From: Podospora bellae-mahoneyi
Taxonomy: Eukaryota; Ascomycota; Sordariomycetes; Sordariales; Podosporaceae
Direction: 5' to 3'
Length of the DNA stretch: 64,000 nucleotides
NCBI RefSeq assembly: GCF_035222275.1
Contig: NC_085885.1
Span: forward strand, 372,001 to 436,000
Shown here: positions 10,481 through 23,008 of the stretch, one piece after another
Layout of the letters: every line of letters begins with the position of its first letter
How positions within the stretch are numbered: the first letter of the stretch is position 1
Notes under the pieces: model-generated
Seen by the model: the letters and a program-made list of their open reading frames with translations, nothing else
Told to the model about the DNA's origin: nothing
Databases searched by the model: none
Made by a program: the position numbers and the translations under genes

Positions 10481-11407
10481 ATGTCCCACCCCCGCGTAGA
10501 AGAGGTATCCGACTCGGAAGATGACGTTCAAATGTCGGACCCCTCCGAAGACGACATCGACGACTTTGTCGAATCAGACATCATCCGCACCCGTCAAGCA
10601 GCCCCTTCCAGACCAACCCCCCCTCCTCAGCAACAACCCCCACCCCAATTCCGCCAGCCACAACAGCCCCCCGCCTACCCCCAGATGCAAACAACAACCG
10701 ACGCAACCCCGTACGCATCCTACCTCTGCCTGTACCCAATTTACTTCTCCAGCCTGCACACCCGCGCCCAAGGCCGCCGCGTCTCCGCCGCCGTCGCCGT
10801 CCCCAACCCGCTAGCCACCGAGATCCTGGCCGCCTGCGCGAACCTCAACATCCCCACCGTTTTCGAAGCAGGCAAGCTCCACCCCAAGGATTGGGCCAAC
10901 CCGGGCAGGGTCAAGGTTTCCCTCGCGAACCAGACCCGCGTCAAGAACAAGCATCACTTGTTCCTGCTCGTGGCTCAGCACCTAAAGAGCCATCCCATCA
11001 CCGATGCCTCCCCTGCGCTGAGAGTCCACATCCGCGGCGCGCCGCCTCCTCCCGAACTCAAGCCTGGGGAGCAATGGCCCAGACCTGCTGTGCCCAGAGG
11101 CTGGAAGATGTCAGAACTGTTGCCTCACTACAGCCCCGCCATGACTGGTGGCGGAGTCAGCGAGAATTTTTTGAAGGATATGATGAGCCAGATGGGTGGT
11201 ACTGGTGGCGCGGGAGGACTGCCGGGTATGTTGGGCGGTGGAGGAGGAGGACCCGGTGGGATGGATATGGCTAGCCTGATGCAGGCTGCTCAGTCGATGG
11301 GTATGGGCGGCATGGGCGGAATGGGTGGTCTGGGTGGTCTTGGAGGTGGTTCTTCACCCGGGCCGAGTTCGAGCGCTGGTGGGAAGGCAAAGAAGGGAAA
11401 GAAATGA
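10481..11407 (+). CDS. SEC65: Signal recognition particle subunit Sec65/SRP19
   Basis: A single-exon protein of 308 residues from the ATG at 10481 (context ACTAAGATG, protein MSHPRVEEVSD). An acidic N-terminus and a Pro/Gln-rich linker precede the SRP19 fold, which starts near residue 75 with the conserved YLCLYPIYF and contains RRVSAAVAVPNPLA and the RVKVSL segment. The tail is Gly/Met-rich (repeats of GMGGMGG) and ends in a lysine cluster, KAKKGKK. Family knowledge: SRP19 binds SRP RNA helices 6 and 8 and enables SRP54 assembly for co-translational ER targeting. An upstream ATG at 10379 is in frame but gives a sequence unlike the family. It converges on the p150Glued gene with 272 bp between stops. 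Confidence 0.92.
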   Translation: MSHPRVEEVSDSEDDVQMSDPSEDDIDDFVESDIIRTRQAAPSRPTPPPQQQPPPQFRQPQQPPAYPQMQTTTDATPYASYLCLYPIYFSSLHTRAQGRRVSAAVAVPNPLATEILAACANLNIPTVFEAGKLHPKDWANPGRVKVSLANQTRVKNKHHLFLLVAQHLKSHPITDASPALRVHIRGAPPPPELKPGEQWPRPAVPRGWKMSELLPHYSPAMTGGGVSENFLKDMMSQMGGTGGAGGLPGMLGGGGGGPGGMDMASLMQAAQSMGMGGMGGMGGLGGLGGGSSPGPSSSAGGKAKKGKK

Positions 11408-11679
11408 TTAAATTCATCATGTGAGAACACCCGAGAGTCGGGAAAGACGATACAGAAGGAATGCCGGGATGAAATGTGTCTAGGTTTAGAATTATTATGA
11501 TACCAACTTGGGGTATGGACTTCCTGTACTACGATCAGAAGATCCAGCACCCCGCCCAATTACCTTTTACATGGACCGGTTCATCCTCCTGAAGCAAAAG
11601 TGAACAAACAACAATAACGCTTCACGTTTACAGGGTATATATCTCGAAAAGCATACGTGCACTCCACCGTTGATTACTT

Positions 11680-14600
11680 TTACACTCCAGCTGTCACCAT
11701 CCTTCCCTGCAGCCCTTCCCACTCTCTCGAGCCAAATACTTGCACCTCTCCTCCATAATGATGTTTTTTCCCACCAGGAAGTCTAATCTGCAGTTTCGCA
11801 GCCGCGCTGACGACCCCCTTCTTCTCCTTGACCTCTTCTCGATTGTGCTCCACCGCGTTCAGCAACCTCGCATTCTTGATCACGGCCCCTTCCCAACCCT
11901 TCCAAACAACCCAATCTTCCTCTTGTTTAGCAGCCCAAAACTGCGGTGTGCTCTTCGCCGGCTTCCACCCGCCCTGCGCAACAACCTTCTTGTCCAGCAT
12001 GCTCAAGTCATAGACCTTCGCCTCGGTCACCATCTTGACCAGTTCACCGAGAACGGCCTTGCTCTCTGCCTTGACCATGTTCCTCCTCTGCTTCTCCGCC
12101 GGAACTGCCTTCTTGAGAAGTGGCTCGGCCAGCCAGTCGTAGTTAGCCTGCTCTTTGACTCTTGCCCTCCTGTTGTCCTCCCGGAGGTACCTCACTGCCG
12201 ACTGCAAGCCCAGAATCTCATTTCTGAGCGCGTCCATCTCCCTTGCCGTCGCCACCGCTCTTTCTTGGTTAGCCTTGGCCCCCTCTTCACCGCCAGCCGT
12301 AGAAATAACGCGACTGTTGGATGCGATCTGCTTCCACTTGTCACGTTCCGATTCCAGAGCCTTGAGCTCGCGATCTTGCTTCTTGATGTTGTCCGCTAGA
12401 GCCGCGGCTTCGGATTTGGCAGTCTCGAGGTGGGACTCGAGCTCGGTGACGCGCTTGGCTTTGGCGTTCGCATCACGCATGCGGGATTCAAGCGTTTCAA
12501 TCTTGACCTGGGCTGTCGATAAGTTTTCTTCCCGAATGGCGATGGCACGGCGCGCATCGTTGATGTCGTCCTTGAGACGTCGAAGTTCTTCCTCGGCATC
12601 CACTGGGATCTTCTTGATGGCCTTGATTTCCTGTGCGCGCAGGAGCCATGGAGGCTGGCTGCGCTCGAATTCTTGAGTTTGGGCCAGGTCGGTGGAGAGA
12701 GCGGCCAGATCCGAGATTTGAGAGGTGGTCTGGCGGAGCTTGTTGAGGTAGGTAGAGAACAAATCGGTTTCGTTAGTGCCGAATGAGTTGATGGAAGTCT
12801 GCGAGATGCAGTTTTGGATCTCCACGTAGGTGTACGGTTCTGTCCTGCCCTCCTCGAGCACGAGCTGATGAAGGTCCAAACCAATTCTGCGGGCCATCTC
12901 GGAAAGCTCTTGGGTGGCCGCCTCGCACTGCTCAAAAGCTTCCATGGTATCCGGCGTAAGGGATAGATGCCTGGTCTTGAGCTCCTCGAGAGAGCGAACT
13001 GTCTTGCCTGCAATGACCTTGGCGCCGCGCGTCTGTGTGATGACGCCCTCGGCCTTCTTTGCGAAATATTGCTCCAGCTCGTTCTCCTCGTCGCTTGGTG
13101 GTACGACCCGCTGAACCATGGCACGCATGGTCGTGAAGGTGGCCGCAGCAGATTCCAGATGGCTTTGCATGAGAAGCGCCTTCATGTGAATATCATCGGC
13201 GAAGCTCTCCAGGTCGTTGGAGATGTGCACCTCGCCCAGATGCGTCATGAGAGCAATTGTCCGCTGGAGCTCGGCAGAGCACTGCTTCTCCTTCAAGTCG
13301 TCACGCCTCAAGCCGTCGATCCAACCATTAAGAGCTCTCTCGACAGGCTCCAGTTCGTACAACGCACCTTCGTACTTGGCGAACTGCTCCAGAGAGCAGT
13401 GGCTGATGGAATTGACAAAACGATCGCACATGGCAGACACCCATGTGAGCTTGTCGATGGCACCGCAACCCTCAAATACGTCGTCTTCGTGTCCGGGGTG
13501 CGCCTGGCCATTCACACGCTCCTTGATGAAGCCATTCAGCAAGTTGGCCTTGAACGCCAGTCTCTTGAAGCGCAACAGGGCCAGAACAGAATCCCTATCC
13601 AACTGATAGCTGTCGGGCAAAAACAACTTGACAATCTCGAGGTGCTGCTCCGCCTCTTGGGCCTCCATCCTCCTCAGCTCAAGGTCAATTGTCTTCACCT
13701 GAGCCTTGGCCGCCGAAATTTGCAGCTTCATGTTCAAGTCCATCATAGCCCTAGAGCGATTGTTAAGCTGCTCGGACTCGTTCTCCGTCACCGCATGGGA
13801 GGCCCTCATATCCTCCAAATCACTTTGCAAGCTCGTGACCAGTTCCCTGAACCGCGAAAGTGTATACTCCATATCCTCCATCGACTCCCGCTGTACGTTG
13901 GCCTGCCTCATTTGCTCAGAAATAATGACATCCTTCAAGTCCAGCTCCTCCTGCATCTCCTTTTCATTCTGTACATGATTGATCTCCAGCTCGTCGTTGA
14001 TCTCCTTCAAACTCTCCAGGTCATCAATGACGGCCCGCAACTCCTTGATCTCCTCTGCTTGATTCATATTTTCCTCAGTAATCTTCTCGATCAGGTCCTC
14101 TGCTCCTAACGCATTGTTCAGCTGCTCCCTCAGATCCTCCACCGCCACCTCGGCCTGGGCCAACTTTTCCTTCGTCGCGGCGAATTGCTCCTTCATCGTC
14201 TCAAACTCCCTCAGATCCTCCTCCAGCCCCTTGATTTGATCCTTGAGTTCCTCCTCTTGCTCCTGCGAAAGATCCCTCAGCCTGATCAGTGCCTCCTTGA
14301 GCCGTTCATTGTTTCTCTCCATTTGCAACCACCCGGTGCTCGCCCGTTCCTCGGTCGACATCCCCTTTGTGAATTCGGCGTTTTCCTCCCGGAGAATCTC
14401 CACCTCGAGCTCCAGCTCTTCGCTTTTCTGCTTCAGTGCTTCCAGTTCCACCTTGAGCACCTCGGCCGTCTCCTCCGCCATCTCCCGATCCAGCGTTGCC
14501 AGCTCAAGCGCGCTTTCATGGCTCTCCTGCATCTCCTCGACTGCATAAAACCTTGTTTCTGCCTCCTTGAGCTGTTTCCTCAAATCCGCAATCTCTTGCT

Positions 14601-15765
14601 GCTGAGGCTGGTATTTGATCTGTAACGTCTGAATAATTCTCTCAAACTTATCCCTCTCCCCCTTGATTTTCTCCAAGTTGTTCAGCTTTTCTCTGTCTTC
14701 GATCCGTTTCTTCTCCAGCACGCGCAGTTTGGCCTTGAGATCTTCAATCTCCTTCTGCGCAGCGGCTGTGCTGGGCGCATTTCGTGGCGATACAGAAGCA
14801 GTGGCAATGGGTGATTTTGCTGCCCCTCCACCTGCCGGTGGTAGGGACGTCGTGGCGAGCTTCTCCAGCGCTGCCGTTCGGACTTGGACGGGGCTGGTGG
14901 GTTGAGGGGATAATATCTCGTCATCACTGCTTTTGCGGGATTCGGCGCGGGAAGTCTTGTTGACGCTCGAAACGGACGAGGCGGAGCTCTGCCTCGCGCC
15001 AGGAACACGAGTTGATGCCGGTCTCGATCCGACTCCGGTGGCAAGTCCACCTCTGGTGCTGAGTGTGCGCGGAGGAGCACTACTCTGTCTTGGGGTTGAA
15101 GAAGCTGTCGAGACCTGGCGGGTTTGTCTGGGCACGGGCGGCGGGGCCATAGAGGGCCTGCTGGTGGCAGAAGCAGGTCGAGGTCTGACGGCCAAGGCGC
15201 CGGGTTTGACATTGGCATTGGAGGGTGTGACGGTTCGCGATGGTGCCGTGCTGGTTGGGGAGCGATTAAGCTGCTTCGTGGGTGATTTCGTGGGACTCTA
15301 CACGGACCGAATTAGCTTTCCAGGCCCCTGACGCTTGATAAACAGAGCAGAACCCACCCTCACACTGCCCCTTCTAGGTACTGGACTCGGGCTGGGTGCA
15401 TTCAAGCTCATTCGTTTTCCCAGACTCGGATCACTGGTAGAGGACGAGGCCCCCTTGTTGGAGCTGTTGGAGAACAGGCTGCTTGGGCGAGATCCTTTTT
15501 TGGCGCCAGCTGGCTTGGGTGGCTGTGATGGAACAGGAGCAGGAGCCGTGACGGTGACTGTGACGGGCCTTACGAACATGCCATATCCCATGGCACATTC
15601 GAAATAGCGCTCTCCCTGAACCATGCCATCATTCTTTCCGGATCCATCGTCGAGCTCGACACCAACCCATTCGCCCACGGCGAAGTGTGTTTGGCCAACA
15701 TATCGAATAGTTCCAGTGCGGCCGTCGCTCAGCTGTATTTTCTGCCCAACCGCTAAATCGGACAT
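11680..15765 (-). CDS. ro-3: Dynactin large subunit p150Glued
   Basis: Two exons (15765-15364 and 15297-11680) encode about 1339 residues. The CAP-Gly microtubule-binding domain occupies residues 1-70 (GQKIQLSDGRTGTIRYVG, GEWVGVELD, GKNDG). A basic Ser/Pro linker with SPTK repeats follows, then a long coiled coil (about 220-560) that binds dynein intermediate chain. Next comes the conserved dynactin domain (LFLPDSYQLDRDSVLALLRF) and a second coiled coil. The intron's acceptor is itself an in-frame TAG. Its donor may be GTGAGG at 15363 (used here) or GTGGGT six bases downstream; both keep the frame. Family knowledge: activator and processivity factor for cytoplasmic dynein; Neurospora ro-3 mutants have nuclear distribution defects. 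Length fits the family. Confidence 0.93.
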
Positions 15766-16799
15766 GATGACCTGGGATCACCGGTAATCTTCATGTCATG
15801 CCTTTGGTGGGGAGCGTAAAATGGTGGCCGTTGTCGTTTGCTGTCAAATGTTTTGTGTGGTCAAACAGGACCGTGTTGAATGCACGTCAATGCCGTCGAC
15901 GCGATGGGGCCAAGCGCTCCTGAGCTCCACAGCCTAATGTGGGGAGCTCTTGGCATACTGTCGTGCCTGGAAAGCTGGGTTGGGGTTGTTGTTGCTGATC
16001 GAAACAGGGTTAGGGTTATTGCTTCAGCCTTCACATCAGCATCTCAACCAAAGAATTGCTTTTGTACAGTAGTGGTCGTGGTTTTCAAACTTGGAAAAAT
16101 ATTAAGGCGTGCTAAAACGAATATGGAACAGAAACTTCCCTTGAATTCCCGCACAAGCACAGGAAAATTATAGTCATGTTGATATGAAAAATAACGTCAT
16201 CACCACTTCAAGCTGGAGTCATACATGAACGATTTGCATCAGCTTTTGAATTCTTCTGCTGTGCTAGCTCCCTTTCCGAGCTTCATCTGTGGGGAATAGG
16301 CCGCGGGCATGATACCTTGCTCTCTCCCCGACCAAACCCATCCTATCATCCATCCTCTGCCCGCCCGAGAATCTCTACCCTTGTCTTGCCTGACCGCAAC
16401 AACAAGAAATATACAAACCCACCCTCCCTGGTCCGTGTGTGAAGAACGCCTGGCTAGTGTGATATAAGTGCCGAAAAGGACAAATTACAATAAACGATAA
16501 ACAAATTGTAGGGTGAAAAGAAAAGGTAAACGCCAGCGGGGTGGAGGGGGTGTAAGAAAGAGGAAGGATCCCACCATTTTATCGTCTTGTATGAGTGAAA
16601 CGAAATAAAGCTTTTGTTTTCCCGGCTCCTCGCTCCCTACTCCAAGTTCCCATACATGAATTGAAAATAAAATCAACGACTCATAACGGATGGCATTCGC
16701 AAAGGTAAAGTATCTTTCCCCTTTCTTTCTCGCTACTCATCCCTGAGTATCGCTTGAACACAGTCCGTCGAGGGTACGATATGTCGTGGTCTCGTATCT
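15766..16799. other. Intergenic, p150Glued promoter and TAF4 3' region
   Basis: About 1 kb between two minus-strand genes. I see no gene. The half next to 15766 should hold the p150Glued promoter; the other half is AT-richer and probably holds the TAF4 3' UTR. Confidence 0.5.
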
Positions 16800-19038
16800 C
16801 TATCGGGGCGTCGAGGAATCCAGTTTGACATAGGCCTCCTGGACAGCCTTGATGTCGCGACCATCCATCTCCAAGACTGTAACCCAGTCTCGAAGCTGGA
16901 TACTTTTGCCTTTCTCCTTGTCCTCCCGCCAGGTGCCCAGACGGGGAGCCTTGCCATCTTGGGTCAGTGTGGCCTTCTCCGGCTGTGCTTTACTGCCAGC
17001 TGCTGAACCAGGGGTGCCTGGTTCTTGGCCACTGGTCGCTCGGGGTGTGCTTGGGCCACTACCAGACGTCATCCAGCTGTATTCCTTCTTCTTTTTCTTC
17101 CCAAAACTGCCCATCAAAGCGCTCAGGGTCTGGTTCGCATTGGCAGTGCTGGATGCCTCGGATAGTCTGGCGGCTGCCGCACCCTTCTTTAGTTCTTTCT
17201 TGGAAGGCGCTTTGGCGGCCTCGCCGTCGGGTGCGACTGAACCAGGTGTACCAGGAACGATGGAACCTGCGCGAGATCCGGTCTGGGCTGCATCTGGGTT
17301 TAACCGCTTTTGCCGCTTGCGAAGCCGAGCTTCTTCCAGATCTCGCTCAGACGTGGCATTCTGTCTCACAGCAGCGTTGAGGTCCTTGAGCACCTTGGCA
17401 CCCTTGGATGGCACTGGGGCGGTACTGATTGCTTCAAAGGAGCCTGCAGGGATAGGTTAGCAGGGTATACTGCACACGCCAAATCATGTTTTTCATACGC
17501 TTGCGGGGGTTGCCGTTGGCCGTGTCGGCGGGAAGGGAATCAAGACCGGTTCGTAAAGGTACGGCAACATCAGCCCACTCTTGGGGGATCTCGCCATGAG
17601 AAGTTGTCTGCCGAATATTGGCGATGCCATTGGCTTCCTCGAGGAGCTCTCTCAGACGGTGCTTTGTGGCGATCGACAAGAGTGCAAGTTGATCGACCAA
17701 ATAAGCATCATGAGGGATAAAACACCCCTTTGTAGAGACAACCATGCCATCAGGGCCGTGTCTGGATGTCACTGTCACCTTAGGCTGAGGAAACTCTTGG
17801 GGAGTCCGCATTTTACCCATGGTTTGCTGCTGGTTCTTGAGCTCCAGATTGAGTGTGAGCCCATGCTCCTTGGCAATTTTGTCCGCGCGATAATGCAGGT
17901 TAGGGACGATCAAGAAAGGGTTCCTGAGCTCATTGCTTCGGGTAACAGCCAATCTTTGGGCCGCCTCGTCCCAGGCTCGCTTGGCAGCCTCGGCTTCAAA
18001 CTGCTCCTGACTGAGTCCGGTGGCCTCAGCTGGTTGATTCGCTGAACCAGCACCATAAAATGAGCCCTTGTTGCCTGGCGCGTTGGCTGGCAGGCCGGTT
18101 CTTGCCTCCTGAGCAAACGAACCACCATACAGCTCCGCTAGGTATTGTTCCTCGGCCCTCAAATCCACGCCTGTTCCAGCGAGAGCATCGCTCACGTCAT
18201 ATTCGTATTCCTTCGTAGTAACCGGCTTCGATGGAGGCAACATGGCACCCGGAGTGGAGAGAGGGGGACCAATCGGTGTCATTGTGGCATGGGTATACTG
18301 TTGCTGTGGAGCTTGCTGGACGGGTTGGGGCTGTATTGGTTGCTGAACCGACTGCGCATGTTGAGGCTGCATCGGCTGTTGGTACTGCTGGCCCTGCTGA
18401 TACTGCGGAGCCGGCACCTGTTGTTGCGGGTGCGCCTGTCCATGCTGCTGTTGGGTTGGCTGCACCTGCCCAAGCTGCTGGGCCTGCGGAACTTGGTGCT
18501 GCTGTTGCTGATATTGCGGAGCCTGATGTTGTTGAGGCTGCGGAGTGTGGGGGAGACTCGGGGTAAGAGGGGTTGTCGGTGTTGGGGTGGCAGTCATCGA
18601 GGGTCGGGCTTCAGGCAATGTCAAGCCTGGTTGTTGAGCCGGGGAAGCGGCAGAATGTCCATTCACACCATACTGAGAGGCATACGACGGCGCATTGGGA
18701 ACCTGAGTGGGCATATTGGTGTAGTTCGGAGATGTAACAGTGTTCGGAGATGCAACGGCTGCCTGTGGACTCATAGCATACGTCGGCGTACCGAATTGTG
18801 ACTGTGGTTGCGACGGGGTCTCGACCGATGTTCGGGGTCTCTTATTCGGCGGAATCGAGTACTGAGGCTGTGGAGTGTTGGCAGGCGAAGCCGACTGCTG
18901 GGGAGGAGAGTAATGTTGTTGCTGCGGCGGTCTTTGCTGCTGCTGTTGCGGCATCTGCATTTGCTGCATTTGCTGCATGTGAGGCGAGACCTGAGGAGGG
19001 TGAGACACCTGGGGTGCCTGGGGTTGTGGTTGCGCCAT
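16800..19038 (-). CDS. TAF4: TFIID subunit Taf4
   Basis: Exons 19038-17499 and 17443-16800 (intron GTATGA...CTGCTAAC...CTGCAG) encode 727 residues. The N-terminal half is a long Gln/Pro-rich activation-type region rich in QQQ runs. The conserved TAF4 C-terminal region begins near DVSDALAGTGVDLRAEEQYL and includes the histone-fold helix LLSIATKHRLRELLEEANG. It ends with a lysine-rich stretch and SIQLRDWVTVLEMDGRD. Splicing yields NPRKRSFEAIS, typical of the family. Family knowledge: Taf4 pairs with Taf12 in the TFIID core. The chosen start gives MAQPQPQAP in context AAGATGGCG; an in-frame ATG-type start lies 46 codons upstream but adds no recognisable sequence. Confidence 0.9.
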
Positions 19039-20017
19039 CTTTGGAAAGAGCGAAATCGATAATTCGACTTTGCCTGGTGAGCTTGGAAGTGTGGTCGAAG
19101 CGGTTGACTGTCGGAAGTTCTGACAAGAAAAAGTCGAAGTCGCGTTCGATGTACCCAACAATTCGGATAACTTCACGGTCGGGAGCAGAAGCTATCGCGA
19201 TTGTGGGAAACTAAATGAGGGTTGGTCGCCTGTATAGAGAGAGGGCAGAAAAAAGGCGGGACTGCTCTCTAGGTGCGGTGGGAAAAGCGGAGGGTCGAGA
19301 GAGTGCCTCGATCTTTGGTAGAAAGTAGAAGCTCCTTCAGACCCGAGCAGGCGCACCTGCGTAGCCGGCCAAAGCACCCTGCCCGGTACCCATCCGACAC
19401 TCGCTCTGCAATGTGCAAAAGTCAATCAATCGGTTCTCTGATGATTCCTGATCGTGGTCCGCTGGATTTGGGAGTTGCGCAATCGATGGGCAAGCGGCGC
19501 GGGCTGTTGTCGTCGTGAATCGCCTGGGAGGATGTCAAGATTTGAAAGCAGAGCTAACGCCTCACCTCCGAGCCTGTCGCGTCCAGCCAGGTCACGTGGT
19601 TACTACCCAGATAAAGTGCCAGACCGTGGCCCCACCAGGCCGTGCACCTGCTTCACCTTAAGCTTGGGCCACCCTACCGCCTTTTGGTAGAGCAGCTGGC
19701 AGCTGCCTCACTGAGCCGCGTCGCGCCGGCAGATCTTACACTATTCAACCTTTTATCTTTGGTCTTATTCAACGACAACAAACACCTGATCACCAGCAAC
19801 TTTGAATAGGCCAGTGGCCATCTTCGCAGCAATACCTATACACTTCGACTTTGCGGGAATATTGCCTCTTGTATTGCTGCCAATTTTTTCACAAAGTTGC
19901 TGCAACACATCCACCTCCCTGCTCTCGATATAATTCTTGCAAGCAGTTTTACAAGAGACGTGGGTTCCTGAAACAACTAACAAGATATTCGATCACGTAC
20001 ACTTATCACCTCCCGCA
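19039..20017. promoter_or_regulatory. Divergent promoter, TAF4 / YSH1
   Basis: A 979-bp region between two outward-facing start codons, both of general mRNA-production genes (TFIID and the cleavage factor). Pyrimidine-rich stretches occur in front of YSH1. No specific site is recognised. Confidence 0.5.
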
Positions 20018-23008
20018 ATGGCCTCCAAGCGCAAAGCTGCCGCCATGGCCTCGGCTCCTGTAACCGAGGAGCCTGTTGACCCCAGTGACGAGCTGATGTT
20101 TCTCTGTCTTGGAGGAGGCAATGAAGTTGGCCGTTCATGTCATATCATTCAATACAAGGGAAAGACAGTCATGGTATGTGCTGAGATGAGGTCAGCGCTC
20201 TTCTTACCCTGTCTTAGCTGCTAATGTTTTGTTTGTCATCTAGCTTGATGCCGGCCAACATCCCGCCTATGATGGGCTTGCAGCCCTTCCGTTCTTTGAC
20301 GACTTTGACCTGAGCACTGTAGATGTGCTTCTCATCAGCCAGTAAGTTGCCCTCTCCGAGTCTAATAGCCCCCTTGGCGAAGCAAGAGTAGTATGGTGTT
20401 GGCTTGGGACAACAATGGGTGGAGGTAGACTTGTAATGAGTCGCCGTGTCACTGTCACTCTGTCACTCTTTTCAGCATCATGTACCGTCCATCAGCAACA
20501 TCATCATCTCCATATGTATTCATATATCAAATACAAGATCTTGTCGCCATTACCACCCCCTGCCTTCATCGTCTCATGCCACCGTCCCCTGTGAAGCTTC
20601 TCCGAAATCATCATGAGAACACACACCCTGACTGACAGAAATAGTTTCCATATCGATCATGCTGCCTCATTACCCTATGTCTTGGCAAAGACAAACTTCC
20701 GCGGTCGTGTGTTCATGACACATCCCACTAAGGCTATCTACAAGTGGTTGATCCAAGACAGCGTCAGAGTCGGCAACACATCGTCCAACCCAACAACGCA
20801 GCTGGTCTACACAGAACAAGACCACTTGAACACATTTCCCCAGATCGAAGCCATCGACTATCATACAACGCACACCATCTCGGGCATTCGGGTGACGCCA
20901 TACCCAGCCGGCCATGTGCTCGGCGCAGCCATGTTTCTTATTGAGATTGCAGGTTTAAACATCTTCTTCACCGGCGATTACTCCCGCGAGCAAGATCGTC
21001 ACTTGGTATCAGCCCAAGTGCCAAAGGGCGTGAAGATCGATGTCTTGATCACCGAGTCAACATACGGCATTGCCTCCCACGTCCCACGTTTGGAGAGAGA
21101 ACAGGCCCTCATGAAGTCCATCACAGGCATTCTCAACAGGGGTGGCCGTGTTCTGATGCCCGTTTTTGCCCTCGGCAGAGCCCAGGAGCTTCTTCTTATT
21201 CTAGATGAATACTGGGGCAAGCATGCCGAGTATCAAAAGTACCCAATCTACTACGCCAGCAACCTCGCCAGGAAGTGTATGCTGGTGTACCAAACATATG
21301 TTGGTGCGATGAACGACAACATCAAGCGTCTGTTCCGGGAGCGCATGGCTGAGGCTGAGGCGTCTGGTGATGGTGCCGGTAAGGGTGGGCCGTGGGATTT
21401 CAAGTTCATCCGCTCGCTCAAGAGCATTGATAGGTTTGAGGATGTGGGCGGGTGCGTGATGCTTGCCAGTCCCGGTATGCTGCAGAACGGTGTCAGCAGG
21501 GAGCTTCTTGAGCGGTGGGCTCCCAGCGAGAAGAACGGTGTTATCATCACCGGTTATAGCGTGGAGGGCACGATGGCCAAGCAGATCATGCAGGAGCCCG
21601 AACACATTCAAGCCGTCATGTCGCGGAATACCGGTGGAGGCAGGCGAGGCCCTGGAAGAGACGCCGAGAAGGTTTTGATTCCGAGGCGTTGCACCGTCCA
21701 GGAGTACTCTTTTGCCGCCCATGTCGACGGCACCGAGAACAGAGAGTTTATTGAGGAGGTTGCGGCACCTGTAGTGGTCAGTTCCTTTTGCATTTTTCCA
21801 TTTGACGAGTTTTCCTAACATGACAATCAGATTCTTGTCCACGGCGAGGTTCACAATATGATGCGTCTGAAATCCAAACTGCTCTCTCTAAACGCGAACA
21901 AGACAAGCAAGGTCAAGGTTTTCAGCCCCAAGAACTGCGAGGAGCTCCGCATTCCATTCAAGACCGACAAGACTGCCAAGGTTGTCGGCAAGCTTGCGTC
22001 GATCCTACAGCCTCTGAGCTCCCCCGAGGAGCCCCAGCTCATCACCGGTGTTCTCGTCCAGAACGACTTCAAGATGTCATTGATGGCGCCTGAAGATCTC
22101 CGCGAATTCGCTGGTCTTACCACCACAACCATCTCTTGCAAGCAGCGCATGAGGCTCAGTGCCGCGGGCGTCGACCTGATCAAGTGGGGCCTGGAAGGAA
22201 CATTTGGTACCATTGAAGAGCTCCCAATCTCCAAGAAGTTGTCTTCAAATGGAGAAGACCACGAAATGAAGGGCTCTGGACAGGATGTGGCCGACGAGGA
22301 GCTGTCCGTGGACGAAGTACTCGCTGCCTATCTCGTCATGGGCGTAATCACGGTTCGCCACCGGTCCAACGGCGAGGTCGAAATTGAGTGGGAAGGAAAC
22401 ATGCTCAACGATGGTATCGCAGATGCGGTAATGGCCGTCTTGCTAGCCATCGAATCCTCCCCAGCAGCAGTAAAACGTAAGTGTTTAGTTCGCGCCCCTT
22501 TTCTTGATTATCTATACTAACGTGAAAACCAGGCTCTGCCTCCAAAAACCCACATTTCCACTCTCACTCGTTCAATCTCCCCGTTCGGAACCTGCACTCT
22601 AACCTCTCCGCTACTGAACGCCTCGAGCGCCTCATGCTCTTCCTCGAGGCCCAGTTCGGGGCAGACAACGTCTCCCCCATCGCCGAGCCCAAACTGTCCC
22701 CTGTTCCCCCTCCCCAGGCAAAGATCAAATCTTCCGAGGGTGACGACGAAGAAGCAGACGCCAGCATGGACGTCTCCGAGGACGAGGAGCATGGAGCTAC
22801 GCAGCTGGCCCAGAGAAAAGAGGCCGAGCTGGCGAGGCTGCACAAACTGGGCATTCCCGTGCCAGGGATCAACATCAGGGTGGACAAGATGGAGGCCAAG
22901 GTTTGGCTGGAGGGGCTGGAGATTGAGTGTGGCAACAAGGTGTTTGGAGATCGGGTGAGGGCCGTGGTGGAGAGGGCCGTTGAGGTTACTGCGCCTCTGT
23001 GGGGGTAA
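20018..23008 (+). CDS. YSH1: CPSF73 homologue Ysh1, pre-mRNA 3'-end endonuclease
   Basis: Five exons (20018-20173, 20244-20341, 20645-21776, 21831-22476, 22533-23008) encode 835 residues. The metallo-beta-lactamase motifs are visible: LDAG in exon 2, and the zinc-binding HFHIDH, which is split by intron 2 (CA at the end of exon 2, T at the start of exon 3). FTGDYS and the beta-CASP region ([33 protein letters not shown]) follow. The C-terminal domain that binds Ysh1 partners makes up the rest. Family knowledge: Ysh1 cuts pre-mRNA at the polyadenylation site within CPF. Intron 2 is unusually long at 303 nt; the other introns are 54-70 nt. All phases check. Confidence 0.96.

Noticed and set aside
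13217-14625. Ser/Leu-rich plus-strand open frames opposite p150Glued
   Set aside because: Antisense of coiled-coil Glu/Leu/Lys codons with no independent evidence.
18145-19214. Leu/Arg-rich plus-strand open frames opposite TAF4
   Set aside because: They are the reverse of the Gln/Pro-rich TAF4 repeats.
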